DNA of 5,780 nucleotides from an uncultured Eubacteriales bacterium (lineage in GTDB: Bacteria; Bacillota; Clostridia; Christensenellales; Borkfalkiaceae), in the NCBI GenBank assembly GCA_900554485.1, contig USHO01000075.1, positions 1 to 5,780 of the forward strand, in the 5' to 3' direction. A model generated the notes under the pieces. That model was not told where the DNA came from. It was given only the letters and a program-made list of their open reading frames with translations, and made no database searches. Shown one piece after another: positions 1 through 5,598 of this stretch. A program made the translations under genes and the position numbers. Position 1 is the first letter of the stretch; each line of letters starts with the position of its first letter.

Positions 1-57
1 CTGCGCCGAAAGTACTCGTCGGGTGACCGACCGGCAGGATAGGTAGTCGCCGCATCC
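1..57 (+). rRNA. rrf: 5S ribosomal RNA, 3' end only (partial)
   Basis: The first ~57 bases match the 3' half of bacterial 5S rRNA. They contain the GCGCCGAAAGTAC segment that corresponds to GCGCCGATGGTAG of E. coli 5S, a hairpin (CGGG-TGA-CCG) in the place of helix IV, then a GGATAGGTAGTCGCCGC stretch corresponding to the conserved 3' strand that closes helices V and I. The 5' half lies outside the window. The exact 3' end is uncertain by a few bases. The terminator immediately downstream fits the end of an rRNA operon; whether 16S and 23S genes lie upstream cannot be seen. Confidence 0.88.
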
Positions 58-63
58 CATTCG

Positions 64-94
64 ATAGCCTTACTTTTTGTAAGGCTATTTTTTT
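64..94 (+). terminator. Rho-independent terminator of the 5S/rRNA operon
   Basis: A perfect 10-bp stem, ATAGCCTTAC (64-73) and GTAAGGCTAT (79-88), closes a TTTTT loop and runs straight into a T-tract (88-94). It lies 7 bases after the estimated 5S 3' end and separates the rRNA transcript from the lipoprotein gene. Confidence 0.95.
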
Positions 95-196
95 ATCCAT
101 CTCTTCTTTTATCTCTTCGGATAAATTCCTTGACATCTCGTCATTTTTTTTCTTTATACTCGCACTTTTTATTTTCTCTTTTTATTTCTTTTTAAC

Positions 197-225
197 TTGT
201 TTTTCCGGTAAGCATGTGTTATAAT
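197..225 (+). promoter_or_regulatory. Probable sigma-A promoter of the lipoprotein gene (extended -10)
   Basis: A perfect TATAAT (220-225) is preceded directly by TGT (217-219), forming an extended -10. A weak -35, TTGTTT (197-202), sits at 17-bp spacing. Transcription would start near 232, leaving a leader of about 58 nt before the ATG at 291. The rest of the 96-290 gap is T-rich upstream DNA in which I see no gene. Confidence 0.7.
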
Positions 226-235
226 ACAACGGCTG

Positions 236-249
236 AAGTCTATAGACTT
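236..249. promoter_or_regulatory. Perfect 14-bp palindrome at the start of the lipoprotein leader (possible operator)
   Basis: AAGTCTATAGACTT reads identically on both strands. It lies about 11 bases downstream of the -10 box, overlapping roughly +5 to +18 of the predicted transcript. This is a usual place for a repressor site. No cognate regulator is visible nearby, so the operator role is inference. Confidence 0.4.
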
Positions 250-290
250 TATATCGTACAGCACTTAATAGTTAAGATTTCGGAGGAAAA

Positions 291-1955
291 ATGAGAAAGA
301 TTAAAATTTCGGTTCTGGCACTGGCAATTTGTATGTTCGGTTTATTCGCTGCCGGTTGCGGAAAGACAATCAATTTCGATTATAATATCGATTTTATCGT
401 CGACGGTAAGACCGTTTCTACCGTAGGCACCAACGGCGATACGATTTCTATGCCGGGTAACCCCGTTAAAGAGGATTATACTTTTGAGGGGTGGTTCTGG
501 GATGACGGCAAATGGGAAGAGCCATTCACTCTCAATTCAATAATGGATCAGCCGTTGCAGGATAAAAACCATTATAAAGTTTACGCCAAGTTCAAATCTA
601 CCGTATATTATACGGTGGTCTTTTGCGACTCGGATGACAAGATAACGCAGGAAATAAAGTACGGCGAAGAAACTCCGTTACGCAGAAACACGTTCACGCG
701 TGAAAATTATATTTTTGACGGCTGGCGGTGCGGTTCCGATACTTATGAAGACGGAGAATCCGTCCTTAATCTGTGCGAGGCGGGCGAAGAAATCCGCCTT
801 ACGGCAAAGTGGAAATATATAGATCCGATCGGTTATTACACAATAACGTTCGATTCCAACGGCGGCGAAGGGGCTATGAACGATGTGGATGCCAGACCGG
901 GTAGTTCGGTATTTTTACCGTATAATAAGTTCACTCGTGAATATTACGTTTTTGACTGCTGGAATACCGATCCGCTCGGTAACGGTCAAAGGTTTTCAGA
1001 CGGTGCAGTCATCAATGAGGATATTGCCGGAAGAGATCAGACCGTAACACTGTATGCCATTTGGGAACTTGATTCCGGGGTATACATGATAGAAAATCCG
1101 GAAGATATGCTTTCCGTCAGAAATGATCTCGGCGGAACATACGTTATGACCCGCGATCTGGATTTTGATGGCAAGATATTAAACGAATTCCCGCTTGCTA
1201 CCGACAGTGCTTTCCATGGGGTATTTGACGGCAGAGGTTTTGTTATCCGTAATTTATCGATTAGTCAGAATCCGTCGTTATCGCGGTACTGGCAGGATTC
1301 GTTGAGTATTTTCGGATACAACGAGGGTACAATAAAAAATCTCGGTATCGAAAATTCCGAAATCAAAGGCGACGGATATTCAAACGGTGCGATTTTTGCC
1401 AATACCAATGACGGACTTATCGAAAACTGCTATGCAAAAGACTGTACCGTCAGAGTATCCGACAACGGTCAGACCGTTACCATAACCGGGGCGGGCATTG
1501 TCGCGCATAATTTCGGACACATAAATAATTGTTATTTTACGGGCAGTATTTATGCGAAAATAACCGACGGCGTAGTGGTCGGTCTCGGCGGTATAGCCTC
1601 TTTGAATCAGTACGCAATATCTAACTGTTTCAGTTGTATCAATATTATGTTTGAAAAAGACGGCAACGATGCCGATATTAACAGAATGGATGCGATTATG
1701 GGTTTTGCCGACGGTGATGCCGTAAAAGCGACGAATAATTTCTGTATGAAATACGAGAATTATATCTATTGGGTTCCGTTCGGTACGACGACCGGCAATA
1801 AAATTACGGAAGTCTCGTCGAAATATGCGCAGGATATGACGAATATCAGGAATTCGGCATCGTTCTATACGAATACCCTCGGTTGGAGCGATAAAGTCTG
1901 GGATTTTTCCAAGGTCTCCCAAAGTTTTTTGCCGACGCTCATAAAAAAGGGTTGA
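291..1955 (+). CDS. Surface lipoprotein with three InlB-type B-repeats and a GLUG-like beta-helix region
   Basis: This encodes a 554-aa exported protein. The N-terminus has basic residues (MRKIK), a hydrophobic stretch and a lipobox-like AAGC with the modified cysteine at residue 23, so it should be lipid-anchored on the outer face of the membrane. Three repeats follow at about residues 33-102, 106-175 and 182-259. Each has the Listeria-Bacteroides repeat pattern (Flg_new/InlB B-repeat): a beta strand, then YxFxGW or YVFDCW, ending in a VYAKF, LTAKW or LYAIW strand. The C-terminal half (about 265-550) has short repeated units such as GTIKNLGIENS, GLIENCYAKDC and GHINNCYFTGS, typical of GLUG-type right-handed beta-helix domains, and ends in a WDF...LPTL closing motif. 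Such proteins usually act as adhesins or surface scaffolds; no catalytic motif is visible. The start is supported by GGAGG at 282-286. The gene appears monocistronic, flanked by its own promoter and terminator. Architecture is well supported; the specific ligand is unknown. Confidence 0.88.
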   Translation: MRKIKISVLALAICMFGLFAAGCGKTINFDYNIDFIVDGKTVSTVGTNGDTISMPGNPVKEDYTFEGWFWDDGKWEEPFTLNSIMDQPLQDKNHYKVYAKFKSTVYYTVVFCDSDDKITQEIKYGEETPLRRNTFTRENYIFDGWRCGSDTYEDGESVLNLCEAGEEIRLTAKWKYIDPIGYYTITFDSNGGEGAMNDVDARPGSSVFLPYNKFTREYYVFDCWNTDPLGNGQRFSDGAVINEDIAGRDQTVTLYAIWELDSGVYMIENPEDMLSVRNDLGGTYVMTRDLDFDGKILNEFPLATDSAFHGVFDGRGFVIRNLSISQNPSLSRYWQDSLSIFGYNEGTIKNLGIENSEIKGDGYSNGAIFANTNDGLIENCYAKDCTVRVSDNGQTVTITGAGIVAHNFGHINNCYFTGSIYAKITDGVVVGLGGIASLNQYAISNCFSCINIMFEKDGNDADINRMDAIMGFADGDAVKATNNFCMKYENYIYWVPFGTTTGNKITEVSSKYAQDMTNIRNSASFYTNTLGWSDKVWDFSKVSQSFLPTLIKKG

Positions 1956-1988
1956 CATGCATTTGCCTGTCTGTAATAATTTCAAATT

Positions 1989-2016
1989 AAACTGCGCGGT
2001 GACGCGTAGTTTTTTT
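1989..2016 (+). terminator. Rho-independent terminator of the lipoprotein gene
   Basis: A 10-bp stem pairs 1989-1998 with 2003-2012 (one G-U pair). It is capped by a GTGA tetraloop (GNRA type, 1999-2002) and followed by a T-run through 2016. It begins 33 bases after the lipoprotein stop codon and insulates that gene from the metal operon. Confidence 0.92.
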
Positions 2017-2051
2017 ATGTAGAAAATTTTTGAAAATATATCTTAAAAGCG

Positions 2052-2080
2052 TTGACAAACGTTTTTGCAAAGCGTATACT
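2052..2080 (+). promoter_or_regulatory. Promoter of the metal-efflux operon
   Basis: A perfect -35 TTGACA (2052-2057) and a near-consensus -10 TATACT (2075-2080) are separated by the optimal 17 bp. Transcription should start around 2086-2088, inside the inverted repeat at 2085-2108, so a bound repressor would block initiation. A second -10-like TATAAT (2111-2116) with TTGAAT (2089-2094) lies inside or beside the operator. It would leave almost no leader before the ribosome binding site, so I prefer the upstream pair. Confidence 0.88.
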
Positions 2081-2084
2081 ATAA

Positions 2085-2108
2085 ACAGTTGAATAATTGT
2101 TCAACTGT
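2085..2108. promoter_or_regulatory. ArsR/SmtB-family operator (inverted repeat)
   Basis: The arms ACAGTTGAA (2085-2093) and TTCAACTGT (2100-2108) are perfect inverted copies around a 6-bp centre. The inner part gives TGAA-N6-TTCA, the form known for SmtB/CzrA/CadC operators. It overlaps the predicted transcription start and lies 28 bp upstream of the ArsR-family gene, which points to autorepression relieved by metal. Confidence 0.85.
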
Positions 2109-2136
2109 ATTATAATAATTTAACGGGAGCAGACGA

Positions 2137-2493
2137 ATGAAAGACGAAATCAAAACATGCGAATGCGAACATACACACGATAACGTGCTGGAAAGGGTGC
2201 GCGCGTTAATGCCCGACGAAGACGTCATATACGACGTGGCGGAACTTTTCAAGGTTTTCGGCGACAGTACGCGGACCAATATTCTGATGGCTCTGTTTGA
2301 AAGCGAAATGTGCGTGTGCGACATAGGTGCGTTGCTCAATATGACGAAATCGGCTATATCGCATCAGTTGCGCATACTTCGTCAAAGCAAACTCGTTAAA
2401 TCCCGTAAAAGCGGTAAAGAAGTCTTCTATTCGCTTGCCGACGAACACGTTCAGAAGATTTTTGAAATGGCGATAGACCACGTCAGGGAATAA
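2137..2493 (+). CDS. ArsR/SmtB-family metal-responsive repressor, CadC-like
   Basis: This is a 118-aa winged helix-turn-helix repressor, the usual length for the family. The conserved FGDSTRTNIL segment is at residues 41-50, and the recognition helix lies around 68-82 (NMTKSAISHQLRIL). The beta wing follows (about 88-100, ending EVFYSL). Two metal sites can be read. The CVC motif (Cys59, Cys61) with N-terminal Cys8/Cys10 (and His12/His14) resembles the alpha-3N thiolate site of CadC, which senses Cd/Pb. Asp102, His104, His115 and Glu118 reproduce the D-x-H-x10-H-x2-E alpha-5 site of SmtB, which senses Zn. By family knowledge, metal binding releases the protein from DNA. It heads the operon with the HMA protein and the ATPase, and a matching operator sits over its promoter. 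The start is supported by GGGAG at 2125-2129, 7 bp upstream. cadC/smtB/czrA-like is secure at family level; the true inducer (Cd, Pb, Zn) is inferred. Confidence 0.93.
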   Translation: MKDEIKTCECEHTHDNVLERVRALMPDEDVIYDVAELFKVFGDSTRTNILMALFESEMCVCDIGALLNMTKSAISHQLRILRQSKLVKSRKSGKEVFYSLADEHVQKIFEMAIDHVRE

Positions 2494-2555
2494 GTTAAAT
2501 ACGCCGTCAAGGCGAAAATGTAATATTAAGGCGTAACAGCCGAAGGAGTAAAATT

Positions 2556-2771
2556 ATGAAAAAAGTAGTAAGAATCAAAAATCTCGATTGTGCAAACTGC
2601 GCAGCCGCTCTCGAAAGAGCCGTAGCCAAAATCGACGGCGTAAATTCGGTAAACGTAAGTTTTATCGGTGAGAAAATGACCGTCGACTTCGACGAGACCA
2701 AAAACGTGATCGATGAAATCAAAGCAACGGCTAAAAAACTCGAACCCGATTGGGAATTCATCGGTCTCTGA
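2556..2771 (+). CDS. Free-standing heavy-metal-associated (HMA) domain protein
   Basis: This is a 71-aa cytosolic protein consisting of a single HMA fold. The metal-binding loop DCANCA holds Cys12 and Cys15 (CxxC), and the rest follows the beta-alpha-beta-beta-alpha-beta pattern: VVRIKNL strand, helix around 13-26, VNSVNVSFIG and EKMTVDF strands, helix around 50-64, final WEFIGL strand. An acidic residue before the first cysteine, rather than the MT of copper chaperones, resembles the N-terminal domains of ZntA/CadA-type pumps. It lies 62 nt after the repressor with no terminator between them, and AAGGAG (2543-2548) precedes the start by 7 bp. The downstream ATPase lacks such a domain, so this protein probably acts in trans as its metal-binding module or chaperone. 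A copper chaperone role (CopZ) is less likely given the operon. Confidence 0.9.
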   Translation: MKKVVRIKNLDCANCAAALERAVAKIDGVNSVNVSFIGEKMTVDFDETKNVIDEIKATAKKLEPDWEFIGL

Positions 2772-2931
2772 TAAGTATTTAGTCGGACATAGCATTTTTC
2801 ACGGTTAATTTTGGTGTAATAAACCGATTTATGCGGTGTTTTTCGCCTTTTACGGTACGAAAAATGCGCTTTGTGCTGCCCGAATGACCGGGTTCCGTCT
2901 TTGCGGTAATCGGCGATAAGGAATGTATTTT
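2772..2931 (+). other. Structured spacer between HMA gene and efflux ATPase
   Basis: About 150-160 nt hold no ORF that I can support and no convincing promoter. An inverted repeat, GCATTTTTC (2792-2800) and GAAAAATGC (2859-2867), encloses smaller pairings such as CGGTT (2802-2806) with AACCG (2822-2826). A second small hairpin, CCCG (2879-2882) with CGGG (2889-2892), lies downstream. No T-tract follows either, so these are not ordinary terminators. The structure could tune processing or translation of the ATPase message; that is inference. AAGGA at 2918-2922 serves the ATPase start at 2932. Confidence 0.5.
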
Positions 2932-4824
2932 ATGGATAAAGATTTAAGAAAAAAAGCGATACGCACGGGTATTTGCCTCATACTGTTTTTCGCTCTGTTC
3001 ATCACGGATAAAATCGTTGCGATAAACGATTACGTCAGGCTTGCGCTGTACGGCGTGATTTACCTTGCGGCGGCTTACGACGTTTTGTGGAAGGCAATAC
3101 GCAATATCTGCCACGGAAAAGTTTTTGACGAGAACTTTCTTATGATGGTAGCGTCTCTCGGGGCATTTGCGCTCGGCATTGTCAAGATGACGAAGGGCGA
3201 AGAAGGCGATTTTGCCGAAAGCGTCGCCGTTATCCTCTTCTATCAGGTCGGCGAAATATTTCAGGATTATGCTGTCGGTAAATCAAGGAAATCGATTGCG
3301 TCGCTTATGGATATACGCCCCGATCAGGCGAGAGTTCTTCGCGACGGTAAATGGATCGAGGTATATCCCGAAGAAGTTTCGGTCGGAGAAGTCGTTCAGG
3401 TACATGCCGGGGAAAAAATCCCTCTCGACGGCGTCGTCGTAAAAGGTCATACCAATCTTAATACATGCGCGTTGACGGGTGAGAGCGTACCCGTATTCGT
3501 CGAAGAGGGTTCTCCGGCGATGAGCGGTACGATAGTTCTCGACGGCTCGATAGAGATTAAGGTTGAAAAAGAGTTTTACGACAGTACCGTTTCCAAAATA
3601 CTCGATATGGTCGAGAATGCGTCCGGCAAAAAAGCGCGTACCGAAAACTTCATTTCGGCATTCGCAAAATACTATACTCCGTTTGTCGTATTTTCGGCTC
3701 TCGCGCTTGCGATAATTCCGTCCGCGGTAATATCGATCGCGTTCGGCAGAAACGAATGGGCAAGCTGGATAGAACGCGCTCTTACCTGTCTTGTCGTGTC
3801 GTGTCCCTGCGCGCTTGTCATATCCATTCCGCTCGGCTTTTTCGGCGGTATCGGCGGAGCGAGCAGTAAGGGCATACTGATAAAAGGCGCGAACTATATC
3901 GAACAACTCGAAAAAGTCAACGCCGTCGTATTCGATAAGACCGGAACGCTGACAACGGGGGAATTCAAAGTCGGTAAGGTGTACCCCGAGGACAGACGCG
4001 AAGAGATACTTAAAGCGGCGTATATCTGCGAATATAAATCCACTCACCCCGTCGCCAAAAGCATAGTCGCCGAAGGCGTAGGCGAACCCGACGAAAGTTA
4101 CCAGATAACCGAAGTCGCCGGTAAAGGCATAGTCGCCGAAAAAGAGGGTGTAAGGCTTGCATGCGGCAACGCCGGGCTGATGGTTGCCGAAGGCGTTAAA
4201 ATCGAAGAATCCGAATTTTCCGGCACGACGGTTTACGTCTCGAAAAACGGCGAATACCTCGGCACGATATGTGTTTCCGACGTGGTGAAAGATGACGCCA
4301 AACGCGTTATAGACGAACTTAAAGCGCAGAAGACGAAAGTTATAATGCTTACGGGCGACAACGAACGCGCCGCCGCGCCTGTAGCGAAAGAACTCGGTAT
4401 CGACGAATATAAGAGCAGGCTTTTGCCGCAGGATAAACTCGCCGAAGTCGATAAACTGATTGCAAATAAGAACAAAAACGACGTAATAGCGTTCGTCGGC
4501 GACGGGATAAACGACGCCCCCGTACTTATGAGGGCGGATGTGGGAATTTCGATGGGGCAGGTCGGCAGCGACAGCGCGATAGAGGCATCCGACGTGGTGC
4601 TTATGCACGACAGATTGTCCGATATAGTGACCGCAAAGAAGATCGCAAAGAAGACGATGCGGATAGTGCGCGAAAATATAGTTTTCTCGCTCGGCGTGAA
4701 AGCCGCCGCGCTCATACTCAGCGCAATCGGTATACCGAACATGATGTGGATTGCGGTATTTGCCGACGTCGGCGTCGCTATGATAGCGATACTCAACGCA
4801 ATGCGTGCGTTAAGAATAAAATAA
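2932..4824 (+). CDS. cadA: P1B-2-type Zn/Cd/Pb efflux ATPase without N-terminal HMA domain
   Basis: This is a 630-aa integral membrane pump that uses ATP to export soft divalent metal ions from the cytoplasm. Eight membrane segments can be placed at about 11-28, 36-55, 68-84, 93-114, 247-271, 283-306, 580-600 and 604-625. The actuator domain has TGES (182-185). The transport motif Cys291-Pro-Cys293 is in segment 6. The phosphorylation site is Asp335 of DKTGTLT, the nucleotide domain has the His372-Pro373 pair, and the hinge has GDGINDAP from 523. Lys590 in segment 7 and the Asp612-x-Gly motif in segment 8 match the ZntA residues that define the Zn/Cd/Pb subgroup rather than copper pumps. ZntA/CadA proteins normally carry one or more N-terminal HMA domains; here the protein starts almost at the first membrane helix, and the domain is encoded separately just upstream. 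I chose the ATG at 2932 because AAGGA (2918-2922) is 9 bp before it; the in-frame ATG at 2923 abuts that site. The family is certain; the exact ion is inferred. Confidence 0.95.
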   Translation: MDKDLRKKAIRTGICLILFFALFITDKIVAINDYVRLALYGVIYLAAAYDVLWKAIRNICHGKVFDENFLMMVASLGAFALGIVKMTKGEEGDFAESVAVILFYQVGEIFQDYAVGKSRKSIASLMDIRPDQARVLRDGKWIEVYPEEVSVGEVVQVHAGEKIPLDGVVVKGHTNLNTCALTGESVPVFVEEGSPAMSGTIVLDGSIEIKVEKEFYDSTVSKILDMVENASGKKARTENFISAFAKYYTPFVVFSALALAIIPSAVISIAFGRNEWASWIERALTCLVVSCPCALVISIPLGFFGGIGGASSKGILIKGANYIEQLEKVNAVVFDKTGTLTTGEFKVGKVYPEDRREEILKAAYICEYKSTHPVAKSIVAEGVGEPDESYQITEVAGKGIVAEKEGVRLACGNAGLMVAEGVKIEESEFSGTTVYVSKNGEYLGTICVSDVVKDDAKRVIDELKAQKTKVIMLTGDNERAAAPVAKELGIDEYKSRLLPQDKLAEVDKLIANKNKNDVIAFVGDGINDAPVLMRADVGISMGQVGSDSAIEASDVVLMHDRLSDIVTAKKIAKKTMRIVRENIVFSLGVKAAALILSAIGIPNMMWIAVFADVGVAMIAILNAMRALRIK

Positions 4825-4834
4825 ATGCGTGAAA

Positions 4835-4886
4835 CGCGTCGCAATGCACGAACGGTTATGCAATCGTCGGCAGCGACGCGATTTTT
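4835..4886 (+). terminator. Probable terminator of the metal-efflux operon
   Basis: CGCGTCGC (4835-4842) pairs perfectly with GCGACGCG (4873-4880), followed by ATTTTT (4881-4886). The 30-nt interior can form a smaller TGCA/TGCA pairing (4845-4848 with 4859-4862). It starts 10 bases after the ATPase stop codon. The loop is long and the T-run short, so termination may be incomplete. Confidence 0.7.
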
Positions 4887-4907
4887 GTAAAATAATCGCA
4901 TAAAAAC

Positions 4908-4936
4908 TTGCAAAGTCGGATTATTTATGATAGAAT
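4908..4936 (+). promoter_or_regulatory. Promoter of the SPFH-domain gene (extended -10)
   Basis: TTGCAA (4908-4913) and TAGAAT (4931-4936) are 17 bp apart, and TGA (4928-4930) directly before the -10 gives an extended -10 element. The start site would be near 4943. The short leader contains a 6-bp hairpin (ACCGAA 4947-4952 with TTCGGT 4955-4960) just before the GGGAGG ribosome binding site. Confidence 0.72.
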
Positions 4937-4976
4937 ATATCCGTAAACCGAATTTTCGGTCGGGAGGAATAAAATT

Positions 4977-5585
4977 ATGGCATTATTCAGACTTAACGTC
5001 GTCTGGAACGACGACAGCAATAATACCCTTGTCTACAAGTATCCGTTCAAAAATTACGGAAGAGAAGTAAACGATAAGTCCACTATTACCGTTAAAGAAT
5101 CACAGGTTGCGATATTCGTATATAAAGGGCAGATAGCGGATATTCTTACCCCCGGTCTCCACGATATGAAGACCGAAATTCTTCCTATTTTAACAAATCT
5201 CGCGGCATGGAAATATGCTTTCCAGACCCCGATTACCTGCGACGTATATTTCGTCAACACAAAGCAGTTCACCAATATCAAATGGGGTACTCTTAACCCG
5301 ATAATGATGCGCGATCCCGATTTCGGCGCGATCAGGGTAAGAGGTTACGGCGCGTTCTCGTTCAGGGTTGACGACGCGGCTGTATTTCTTAAAGAACTTT
5401 TCGGAACAAACAGCAGTTTCAAAACGGAAGACATCACGGGATTTCTTAAGACGATGCTCATCTCTTCGCTCACCGACGCGCTCGGCGAAAGCAAAATATC
5501 CGCGCTCGACCTTGCGGCAAACACGTTGGAATTCAACGAGATCGTCAAGGCAAAGATGACCCTGACGATGGAAGAATATCTTTGA
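4977..5585 (+). CDS. SPFH-domain protein, YdjI-like family, truncated at the C-terminus
   Basis: The 202-aa product matches the N-terminal part of the YdjI-like SPFH (stomatin/prohibitin/flotillin-related) family, in which an early V-V-W-N segment leads into a beta-rich domain. Recognisable landmarks are ESQVAIFVYKGQ (41-52), the PG-LH turn (59-62), VYFVNTKQFTNIKWGT (90-105), the PIMMRDPDFG segment (108-117) and VRGYGAFSFRV (121-131). A helical region follows to KAKMTLTMEEY. Known members continue from this point with a Y-G-[LV] turn, another strand and a long C-terminal region, often ending in a zinc-ribbon-like part, for roughly 300 or more residues. Here the reading frame ends at YL-stop and phage-like DNA begins, so at least a third is missing. 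The start is firm, with GGAGG (4963-4967) 9 bp upstream. Members are thought to organise membrane-associated complexes; the exact role is unknown. There is no signal peptide. The remnant may be non-functional, or the break may be an assembly artefact. Confidence 0.83.
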   Translation: MALFRLNVVWNDDSNNTLVYKYPFKNYGREVNDKSTITVKESQVAIFVYKGQIADILTPGLHDMKTEILPILTNLAAWKYAFQTPITCDVYFVNTKQFTNIKWGTLNPIMMRDPDFGAIRVRGYGAFSFRVDDAAVFLKELFGTNSSFKTEDITGFLKTMLISSLTDALGESKISALDLAANTLEFNEIVKAKMTLTMEEYL

Positions 5586-5598
5586 TGGGAGGGATACG
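5577..5598. other. Junction between SPFH gene and phage-like DNA
   Basis: SPFH similarity ends at about 5579, where a conserved YG turn is replaced by Leu-stop. After the stop (5583-5585) comes GGGAGGG (5587-5593), the ribosome binding site of the baseplate gene. By my count GC is about 56% over 5581-5780, and leucine is mostly CTG, unlike the CTT/CTC/TTA preferred in the SPFH gene. No target duplication, transposase or integrase is visible on this side. The exact breakpoint cannot be set from one sequence. Confidence 0.6.

Noticed and set aside
109..124. Small hairpin TTATC / GATAA after the rRNA terminator
   Set aside because: Only five AT-rich pairs with no T-tract or conserved loop; expected by chance in this AT-rich stretch.
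130..160. TTGACA ... TATACT as a second promoter upstream of the lipoprotein gene
   Set aside because: Both hexamers are good, but the spacer is 19 bp and a better extended -10 promoter lies closer to the gene. Kept only as a possible weak tandem promoter.
1380..1985. Minus-strand open frame of 201 codons overlapping the lipoprotein gene end
   Set aside because: It is antisense to the well-supported beta-helix region, with no domain and no ribosome binding site. Its start side runs through the lipoprotein terminator region.
2502..2514. CGCC-GTCAA-GGCG hairpin after the repressor gene as a terminator
   Set aside because: The stem is only 4 bp and is followed by AAAATG, not a T-tract, so transcription should continue into the HMA gene.
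2923..2931. ATG at 2923 as the ATPase start
   Set aside because: It directly abuts the AAGGA site, leaving no spacing. The in-frame ATG at 2932 has 9-bp spacing and is preferred.
3283..4608. Long open frame on the minus strand (441 codons) opposite the ATPase
   Set aside because: It lies wholly inside the ATPase gene, which has every family motif. The antisense translation is rich in Arg, Tyr, Phe and His with no recognisable domain and no ribosome binding site, so it is a codon-bias shadow.
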